A stretch of 9,982 nucleotides of DNA from positions 1 to 9,982 of the forward strand of contig USFW01000041.1 in NCBI GenBank assembly GCA_900553985.1, in the 5' to 3' direction. A model generated the notes under the pieces. It had not been told where the DNA came from, searched no databases, and saw nothing but the letters and a program-made list of their open reading frames with translations. The translations under genes and the position numbers were made by a program. The DNA is from an uncultured Clostridium sp. (GTDB lineage: Bacteria; Bacillota; Clostridia; TANB77; CAG-508). Below, in pieces: positions 5,110 to 9,982 of this stretch (the first letter of the stretch is position 1; every line of letters starts with the position of its first letter).

Positions 5110-5862
5110 GAGTATATTGTGAATAATATAAATTTAGAAAAAAAAGATATAAAATATTTTGCTAAAGTTCATTCAGTTGAATCCTTTGGTGCTGTTGATG
5201 GTCCTGGAATTAGGTTTGTACTTTTTTTACAAGGTTGTCATCTTCAATGTAAATACTGTCATAATCGTGACACTTGGGATATGAATGGTGGAGCTTATCG
5301 TTCTCTTTCAGATATTTTTGAAAAAATAATGAAATATAAAAATTATATAACCCCTAATGGTGGTGTTACAATTTCTGGTGGAGAGCCTTTGTTACAAGTA
5401 AAATTCTTAATTGAGTTATTTAAGAAATTAAAAGCTGAAAATATACATACTTGTATAGATTCTTCCGGAATGGTCGCTTTAACAGATGATATAAAAGAGG
5501 TATTATCTTTAACTGATTTAGTTTTACTTGATATAAAGCATATTAATGATGAAAAATGCAAAAGTTTAGTTGGTCATAGTAATAAACTTGAATTAGAATT
5601 TGCTAGATATCTAAGTGATAATAATATTCCTGTATGGATTAGACAAGTTCTTATTCCTGGTTATACTGATGATGAATCTGATTTATTAGAATTAAAATCA
5701 TTTTTAGGTACACTTACTAATGTTCAAAAAGTTGAATTATTGCCTTATCATAGTATGGGTGAATATAAGTGGAAAAAATTAGGTCTAAAATATGATTTAG
5801 ATGGTATTAAAGATGCTACTAATGATGATATTAATAGAGCTAAAAAAATTCTAGGTATTTAA
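5104..5862 (+). CDS. pflA: Pyruvate formate-lyase activating enzyme (radical SAM)
   Basis: Cytoplasmic radical-SAM enzyme that abstracts hydrogen from the glycyl residue of PflB to switch it on. From ATG 5104 it has 252 residues. The 4Fe-4S motif CX3CX2C lies in GCHLQCKYCHN (Cys45, 49, 52). The SAM-binding GGEP motif is VTISGGEPLLQ (GGEP 92-95). VLLDIKHIND, VWIRQVLIPGYTDDE and ELLPYHSMGEYKW are typical of PflA. Family members usually begin a few residues before VHSVESFG; this one has about 20 extra residues, MREYIVNNINLEKKDIKYFA. The start is uncertain: ATG 5104, TTG 5095 (6 bases after GAAGG at 5084-5088) and GTG 5119 are all in frame. The ATG lies inside the right terminal repeat of the element upstream. 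Transcription is separate from pflB and ends at the hairpin at 5847-5881. Confidence 0.95.
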   Translation: MREYIVNNINLEKKDIKYFAKVHSVESFGAVDGPGIRFVLFLQGCHLQCKYCHNRDTWDMNGGAYRSLSDIFEKIMKYKNYITPNGGVTISGGEPLLQVKFLIELFKKLKAENIHTCIDSSGMVALTDDIKEVLSLTDLVLLDIKHINDEKCKSLVGHSNKLELEFARYLSDNNIPVWIRQVLIPGYTDDESDLLELKSFLGTLTNVQKVELLPYHSMGEYKWKKLGLKYDLDGIKDATNDDINRAKKILGI

Positions 5863-5881
5863 TTTATACTTAGAATTTTTT
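5847..5881. terminator. Rho-independent terminator of pflA, probably bidirectional
   Basis: AATTCTAGGTAT (5847-5858) pairs with ATACTTAGAATT (5866-5877) over 12 bp with one G-U pair and a 7-base loop, followed by a T-run. The stem contains the end of the pflA coding sequence and the stop codon lies in the loop. An A-run on the left (5842-5848) would act as a T-run for the convergent reverse gene at 6002-7015. Confidence 0.75.
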
Positions 5882-6001
5882 ATTATCTTTATTTAGTTTC
5901 TTGAAGCTATTTCTTTATTAATTTTAATCTATTTTAAGCCTATTTTTATTTTTTCTTACTGTTTTATCTTTTACTGTAAAATGAAAATTGTACTTTATCA
6001 C

Positions 6002-7015
6002 TTAAATTTTATTAAATTTTTTTGTTTCTGTTATTAACTTATCAAAGTCTGAAATATAGTTTTTATCTTGTATAACTCTATATTTTTTATATTCATCTAA
6101 AGCTAATTTATCTGCTATTTCTCTTTTTATTTTTCCATTATCTTTTAAAATGTTATATTCGTTGATTTTTAAAAATACTTCTAACTTTTCTTTCCATTCT
6201 TGCATTGAAATAATTTTTCCTAATTTTACTTGTCTTTCTGCATAGTCAAGATACATAGATACTAAATTATTTAGCTCTGTAATTTCTTCTTGTGAAAGAT
6301 AGTTTTTAGCTATTGTTACATCTGTTTCAAGTATTTTTCCATCTGGTGCATTTTTCCAAGTTGTTAGACCCATATTCTCTTTTTGGCTATCAACTCTATT
6401 ATAAATTATTTCAGGTGCTGTCATTCCAGTAATTGCAAAGTGTAACTTGTTTTGAACATTTTTGTAAAATTCTTGTGTAGTTTCACTATTTTTATCATAA
6501 TCAAAACTACATTCTTTGTATATATCAGTTATTTTTTGATAAAATCTTCTTTCACTTGCCCTTATTTCTTTTATTTTAGCTAATAATTCATCAAAATAAT
6601 CTTTTCCAAATTTAGGTCCATTTTTTAGCATTTCACTATTAACAACAAAGCCTTTTTTTATATATTCTTTTAAAGTGTTTGTTGCCCAAATTCTAAAAGC
6701 TGTTGCTTCTTTTGAATTTACCCTATAACCAACTGCTATGATTGTATCTAAACTGTAAAAATTTGTATTATATTTTTTTCCATCTGAAGCAGTTACTCTA
6801 ATTTTTTGAGTAACTGAATCTTGCTCTAATTCTCCTACTTTAAAAATATTTTGCAAATGATATGTTATATTATTTTCTGCCACATTGAATAATTTTGACA
6901 TTGACTTTTGAGTTAGCCAAAAATCTTCTTCATTATATAAAACTTCAACAGATATATTTTCATTATTTTGGCTTTGATATATGATTAAATCTTTTAAATT
7001 TTCTATACTGTTCAA
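6002..7015 (-). CDS. RhuM-family protein (virulence RhuM / COG3943)
   Basis: A 337-residue soluble protein of the RhuM family, named for a Salmonella pathogenicity-island gene; its molecular role is not established. Members often sit between genes of type I restriction-modification systems. The N-terminal region is recognisable: IIYQSQNNENISVEVLYNEEDFWLTQKSMSKLFNVAENNITYHLQNIF (residues 11-58) looks like a winged helix-turn-helix. It is followed by YNTNFYSLDTIIAVGYRVNSKEATAFRIWATNTLKEYIKKGF (82-123), the most conserved block. The C-terminal half, with ITGMTAPEIIYNRVDS (196-210) and LNNLVSMYLDYAERQ, is typical of full-length members. TTG 7013-7015 is preferred because GAGGTG (7022-7027) is 6 bases upstream and MNSIENL fits the family; the upstream ATG at 7036 (seven more residues) has no Shine-Dalgarno. 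No restriction-modification gene is in the window. Monocistronic. Confidence 0.88.
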   Translation of the reverse strand: MNSIENLKDLIIYQSQNNENISVEVLYNEEDFWLTQKSMSKLFNVAENNITYHLQNIFKVGELEQDSVTQKIRVTASDGKKYNTNFYSLDTIIAVGYRVNSKEATAFRIWATNTLKEYIKKGFVVNSEMLKNGPKFGKDYFDELLAKIKEIRASERRFYQKITDIYKECSFDYDKNSETTQEFYKNVQNKLHFAITGMTAPEIIYNRVDSQKENMGLTTWKNAPDGKILETDVTIAKNYLSQEEITELNNLVSMYLDYAERQVKLGKIISMQEWKEKLEVFLKINEYNILKDNGKIKREIADKLALDEYKKYRVIQDKNYISDFDKLITETKKFNKI

Positions 7016-7054
7016 TATAATCACCTCATATTTCATCTAAGAACTATTGTTTGT

Positions 7055-7083
7055 ATTTTATAATAAAATAATTACTGTGTCAA
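7055..7083 (-). promoter_or_regulatory. Sigma-A promoter of the rhuM-like gene
   Basis: On the reverse strand a perfect TTGACA (forward coordinates 7078-7083) is followed after 17 bases by TAAAAT (7055-7060). This is the best promoter match in the window. The predicted leader is about 30 bases, so the gene is probably well expressed by the housekeeping sigma factor. Confidence 0.8.
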
Positions 7084-7255
7084 TATTTTTAGTTAACTTT
7101 TTTATATTTTTAATTTATCACACTATCTTTTATTAATAAATATCTATATAGCACTTAATCTCATTAAAATAAACTTTATTAACTCATATTTTATTAAAAT
7201 TAATGTTCCTAATCTCCCATTCAACTTACTACCTTTTGTTAGCATTATTTAATAA

Positions 7256-7288
7256 AGAGTAGATAATTTCAACTTTATTACCTACTCT
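7256..7288 (-). terminator. Terminator of the replication-relaxation-like gene
   Basis: On the reverse strand AGAGTAGGTAAT pairs with ATTATCTACTCT over 12 bp with one G-U pair and a 9-base loop, followed by TTTATTAAAT, a modest T-run. The wobble pair exists only in the reverse-strand RNA (an A-C mismatch on the forward strand), which supports reverse transcription. The rest of 7084-7368 shows no gene or repeat; it is plain AT-rich spacer. Confidence 0.6.
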
Positions 7289-7368
7289 ATTTATTACTAT
7301 TTTATATAATGCTTATATTATTTCAACAACTTTAAATTTATTATTTACTATATTTTTTTATATAAAAA

Positions 7369-8304
7369 TTACATTCCTAACAATTTTAATTCCACATTTT
7401 CCATTCTATATTTTCCATCTACTAATTTAAACTCTACTAAAGTTTCTTCTAATGTTTCTTTATTTTGTCTTAAGTCAGTAGTAAAATATAATTTTATTTG
7501 TGGTATTTCAACTTGATTTTTTACAATTTCTTTGAAAGTTTCTGCCATATGTTTTTCGTCTTCACAAACTAATATTAATTGTGGCATACTAGAAAATCCA
7601 GAATCTCCTAAAACATAATTTTCATAGAAGTCTTTATATAATCTCATTCTTTCAATTAATTTTTTCTCCCAGTCTTGTTCTCTTCTTATAACTTCAAAAA
7701 CAAATTGAATAGATTTATTGTTTTTTGTTAGTTTAACTGCTCCTCCACTTGCTTTGAATAATTTTCCTGCTGTTTTTGCTGTTATTGCAGGTTTTACTAT
7801 ATAACTATCAAAAGCTTTAACTTTTCTTAAATATGCAATTAAAGTTTGGTTTCCTGCTAATCTTTTCTTTATCATTGGTACAGGTTTTGTGTTGTCTGAA
7901 GGTTGCCATTTACAGTCTATTTCTTTTGAATTTAATAAGTATTTTCCCATTTTCTCTAAACAGTAAATTCTATAAATTCCTTTTCCTTCATCTGAAGTAA
8001 AATAATATCTTGTTAAAATTTTTGATTTCACTAATTGTTCTAATTTGTTATTTAATTTGTCTTGTGATTTTGGGTCAAACCCTTTTATTTCTAACATTTG
8101 ATATAGTTGTCTTGATGTAATAAATTCAAATTCATTAACTAAATCTAATATTGCAAAATGAATTTCATTAATATGTCCTATGTTTATTTTATGTACGATT
8201 TGGTTCATTGACACATAACCATCTTTTCCATCAAAAGTTTTTATTTCTCCTTCTCTTATTGCAAATGGAGATACTTGTGCTTTAATTTCATTATCTTTAA
8301 CCAT
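7369..8304 (-). CDS. Replication-relaxation-like winged-helix protein
   Basis: A 311-residue soluble protein. Residues 45-100 (INEIHFAILDLVNEFEFITSRQLYQML ... LEQLVKSKILTRYYF) form a winged helix-turn-helix, followed by a beta-wing (GIYRIYCLEKMGKYLL). The C-terminal half contains FVFEVIRREQDWEKKLIERMRLYKDFYENY (201-230) and PQLILVCEDEKHMAETFKEIV (241-261). This resembles the strand-helix-strand core of the replication-relaxation family (FxEVDR... KxxRY... PxxLxVxxD), which has a restriction-endonuclease-like fold. The usual aspartate after Glu-Val is isoleucine here, so nuclease activity is doubtful. Family members are commonly found on plasmids and conjugative elements; no other such gene is seen here. 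The ATG follows AAGGAGGAT (8312-8318 is its CCTCCTT). The family assignment is by pattern, not search. Confidence 0.6.
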   Translation of the reverse strand: MVKDNEIKAQVSPFAIREGEIKTFDGKDGYVSMNQIVHKINIGHINEIHFAILDLVNEFEFITSRQLYQMLEIKGFDPKSQDKLNNKLEQLVKSKILTRYYFTSDEGKGIYRIYCLEKMGKYLLNSKEIDCKWQPSDNTKPVPMIKKRLAGNQTLIAYLRKVKAFDSYIVKPAITAKTAGKLFKASGGAVKLTKNNKSIQFVFEVIRREQDWEKKLIERMRLYKDFYENYVLGDSGFSSMPQLILVCEDEKHMAETFKEIVKNQVEIPQIKLYFTTDLRQNKETLEETLVEFKLVDGKYRMENVELKLLGM

Positions 8305-8403
8305 TTTTAATCCTCCTTAAATTTAGAAATATCTATTATTTAAAATTTATAAACTTATATTAATTTGTTTAAATCTATATATTTTTGTCTTTGGATTTCT
8401 TTT

Positions 8404-9207
8404 TTAATTATTTATACTTAATTTTACTTTTCTTTTTTCTTTGTCAATTTTTTTTATATGTACATTAATTTCTTGTCCATATTCAAGTCCTTCACTATAT
8501 TCTGCCATACCAACTAAATTTGGAGTAAGTTCAATAAATATTCCATTTTTGTTTTTTTCTGTTTCTCTTACTATTCCTTTAACATTCATTCCTTGCACAA
8601 ATTTTTGTACATTTTCTTCCCAAGTTCCTAATATCTCTTTGTATGATAAATTTATTTTACCACTTTCTTTATCTATTGATTTTACCACAATATTTATTTT
8701 TTGTCCAATTTTTAGCCTTTCATATGGTGTTTTTATTCTTGCGATTGATAAATCTTCAATATGTGCTAATCCTACTACTCCTCCGCCAATTTCTATAAAT
8801 GCTCCATATGGCTTTATATTTTTTACTATGCCTGTAAGAACTTGTCCAATTTCTAAGTCTTTTTGTATTGAACTTATAACCTCTTCTTGGACTGCTTTTC
8901 TTGATAAAAGCAAGGTATCTGTTCCTTCTATACCCTCTACCCTAAATTGAACATATTTATTTAGCTTTCCTACACATAATTTTGTGTCTATGTCTTGCCC
9001 GTCTTTAGTATTTTCAATCTCTGATTTTGGAATAATTCCTTTAATTCCATTTCCTAAGTTTATATGTAAGTTATAGTCTTCATCATAGCTTTCTACTTTG
9101 CCTTGCAATATTTCTTTTGTATTTATCAAATTTTTAGCTTCATTTATGCTAGAAATCTTTTTTTCCTCTTCATTCCAACCTTCTGGTATAAATTTAAAAG
9201 TTTTCAT
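8404..9207 (-). CDS. S1 RNA-binding domain protein (three S1 domains)
   Basis: A 267-residue cytoplasmic protein of three S1 (OB-fold) RNA-binding domains: about residues 31-104 (divergent, GKVESYDEDYNLHINLGNGIKGIIPKSE), 120-190 (classic, GQVLTGIVKNIKPYGAFIEIGGGVVGLAHIEDLS ... GKINLSYK) and 204-265 (VKGIVRETEKNKNGIFIELTPNLVGMAEYSEG ... RKVKLSIN). It resembles the short ribosomal protein S1-like proteins of Firmicutes, which have fewer domains than the six-domain S1 of Gram-negatives. It probably binds mRNA or ribosomes. The start is ATG 9205-9207, 6 bases after AAAGGAG (9214-9220); a longer open frame reaches TTG 9291 but lacks a ribosome binding site and would overlap trmL. It lies 76 bases downstream of trmL on the same strand with no terminator seen between them, so co-transcription is likely. 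Confidence 0.85.
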   Translation of the reverse strand: MKTFKFIPEGWNEEEKKISSINEAKNLINTKEILQGKVESYDEDYNLHINLGNGIKGIIPKSEIENTKDGQDIDTKLCVGKLNKYVQFRVEGIEGTDTLLLSRKAVQEEVISSIQKDLEIGQVLTGIVKNIKPYGAFIEIGGGVVGLAHIEDLSIARIKTPYERLKIGQKINIVVKSIDKESGKINLSYKEILGTWEENVQKFVQGMNVKGIVRETEKNKNGIFIELTPNLVGMAEYSEGLEYGQEINVHIKKIDKEKRKVKLSINN

Positions 9208-9283
9208 TTTTTTCTCCTTTGTATTTACAGCTTTTCTTTTGTTGGTGTTATTATATATTTTTATATGACTTTTTTCAATGATT

Positions 9284-9784
9284 TTAATCAAAATAATTAC
9301 TTATTTCTTGCAAGTCTTCAAAATTCTTTTGTCTTAATATTTCATATGTAATTATAGCAACTGAATTAGATAAATTTAATGACCTTAATGTTGGAAGCAT
9401 TGGTATTCTTATTGTTTTTTTATCTAAATATTTTTCTAATAAATCTTCTGGTAGGCCTTTTGTTTCTTTTCCATATAGTACAAATACTTCCTCCATTTTT
9501 GAGTAATCTATATCTGTATATTTTGTTTTTCCTTTTGTTGTTGCAAAAAACATATTATGTTCTTCTGGTTTATATTTGTTTAAAAATTCTTCTAATGACT
9601 TGTGTTCTTCTATCTCAAGTTTATCCCAATAATCTAATCCAGCCCTTTTTATTGACTTGTCATCTATTTTAAAACCTAAAGGATGAACTAAGTGCAATTT
9701 AGCTCCTGTTATTGCACAAGTTCTTGCAATATTTCCTGTGTTCTGTGGTATTTCTGGTTCTACCATTACAATATTTATTTTCAT
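9284..9784 (-). CDS. trmL: tRNA (cytidine(34)-2'-O)-methyltransferase TrmL
   Basis: SPOUT-superfamily enzyme that methylates the 2'-hydroxyl of the wobble nucleotide (C34 or cmnm5U34) of leucine tRNAs, using S-adenosylmethionine. At 166 residues it is the usual minimal single-domain length. All TrmL signatures are present: NIVMVEPEIPQNTGNIARTCA (4-24), RAGLDYW (47-53), the SAM-binding knot motif VLYGKETKGLP (102-111) and IRIPMLPTLRSLNLSNSVAI (125-144). The start is taken as ATG 9782-9784, which gives MKINIV as in the family and lies 9 bases after AAGGA; ATG 9790 and GTG 9802 are in frame but overlap or precede that ribosome binding site. It is probably the first gene of an operon with the S1-domain gene downstream. 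Confidence 0.93.
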   Translation of the reverse strand: MKINIVMVEPEIPQNTGNIARTCAITGAKLHLVHPLGFKIDDKSIKRAGLDYWDKLEIEEHKSLEEFLNKYKPEEHNMFFATTKGKTKYTDIDYSKMEEVFVLYGKETKGLPEDLLEKYLDKKTIRIPMLPTLRSLNLSNSVAIITYEILRQKNFEDLQEISNYFD

Positions 9785-9826
9785 TTTCATATTTCCTTTC
9801 ACTTAATACTTTTATTTCTATGTTAT

Positions 9827-9982
9827 TCAATTTTTTATTTTTATAAAATATAAATTTCTATTTGTTACAGAATAATATTTTTTATTGTAGAGAAGCTGGA
9901 AATAGTTAATAATTATAATTTTTTTGCATTTTGACGTTCGCATGGAATGAAGATTAGAATTGGTTAGGCTTTCGAATGAGGA
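9827..9982 (-). other. Open frame running off the right edge; possible gene tail or repeat
   Basis: On the reverse strand one frame is open from the window edge for 51 codons to a TGA at 9827-9829. It begins SSFESLTNSNLHSMRTSKCKK and becomes low-complexity afterwards. The first 20 codons (about 9923-9982) have clearly higher GC than the adjacent AT-rich stretch. It could be the end of a gene entering from the right, a dispersed repeat, or on the forward strand the start of a structured RNA downstream of a consensus TATAAT at 9914-9919. I recognise no protein family and give no function. Confidence 0.25.

Noticed and set aside
5343..5561. 72-codon reverse frame inside pflA
   Set aside because: Shadow of the radical SAM gene, no start signals.
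7016..7036. ATG 7036 as the RhuM start
   Set aside because: There is no Shine-Dalgarno upstream of it, and the seven extra codons contain the GAGGTG that serves TTG 7015.
8441..8950. 169-codon forward frame
   Set aside because: It is the antisense shadow of the S1-domain gene, rich in Ser, Ile and Phe, with no ribosome binding site.
9208..9291. Longer start (TTG 9291) for the S1-domain protein
   Set aside because: It would add 28 non-conserved residues and overlap the end of trmL; the ATG at 9207 has an ideal Shine-Dalgarno.
9103..9672. Forward open frames opposite the S1 and trmL genes
   Set aside because: Their Phe/Leu-rich translations are what reverse AT-rich coding DNA gives, and they overlap well-identified genes; they are not membrane proteins.
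9926..9982. 5' end of type B RNase P RNA (ACGTTCG followed later by GAGGA, after a TATAAT box)
   Set aside because: The resemblance rests on about 12 bases. The expected P3 hairpin between the two motifs is not formed and the diagnostic continuation lies outside the window. Extending the contig and running an RNase P covariance model would decide.
1..9982. CRISPR array, tRNA, rRNA, transposase or integrase genes
   Set aside because: I looked on both strands for regularly spaced repeats, tRNA-like cloverleaf sequence and transposase or recombinase motifs, and saw none.

Overview
The window reads as two unrelated pieces of DNA joined end to end. Bases 1 to about 685 look like Pasteurellaceae, most likely Haemophilus: a CcmA cytochrome c maturation ATPase gene with moderate GC, carrying inside it the 9-base Haemophilus DNA uptake core AAGTGCGGT. 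The gene is cut off shortly after its Walker B motif. Everything after that is very AT-rich and has strong AAAGGAG-type ribosome binding sites, consensus sigma-A promoters, hairpin plus T-run terminators and protein families typical of low-GC Firmicutes (Clostridia-like is my best guess). The simplest explanation is a chimeric metagenomic or single-cell contig, but a real insertion cannot be excluded from the sequence alone.

Layout of the low-GC part. 686-930: an unassigned stub ending in a forward terminator, so a forward gene probably lay upstream of the junction in the real genome. 1109-1640: a small XRE-family regulator with its own promoter and a bidirectional terminator. 1680-2233, reverse strand: a two-gene unit of a DUF4160 protein and a small acidic partner, resembling a toxin-antitoxin-type pair. 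2341-4765: pyruvate formate-lyase (pflB) with a good promoter and terminator. 4967-5109: a structured inverted-repeat element lying between a Shine-Dalgarno sequence and the next gene. 5104-5881: pyruvate formate-lyase activating enzyme (pflA). 6002-7083, reverse: a RhuM-family protein with a consensus promoter. 7256-8318, reverse: a winged-helix protein resembling the replication-relaxation family. 8404-9784, reverse: a triple-S1-domain RNA-binding protein downstream of the tRNA methyltransferase TrmL. 9785-9982: a stretch of unknown nature, with an open frame on the reverse strand running off the edge.

How the genes work together. PflB and PflA form one functional unit: PflA uses S-adenosylmethionine and an iron-sulfur cluster to install the glycyl radical on Gly720 of PflB, allowing anaerobic cleavage of pyruvate to acetyl-CoA and formate. 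This points to a fermenting anaerobe. The two genes are transcribed separately here, with a terminator and a repeat element between them. TrmL and the S1 protein are probably co-transcribed and both act on RNA. The XRE, DUF4160, RhuM and replication-relaxation-like genes look like accessory genes scattered among them.

I found no complete novel multi-gene system. The most interesting items are the chimeric junction, the inverted-repeat element that seems to supply the pflA start codon, and the DUF4160 pair.
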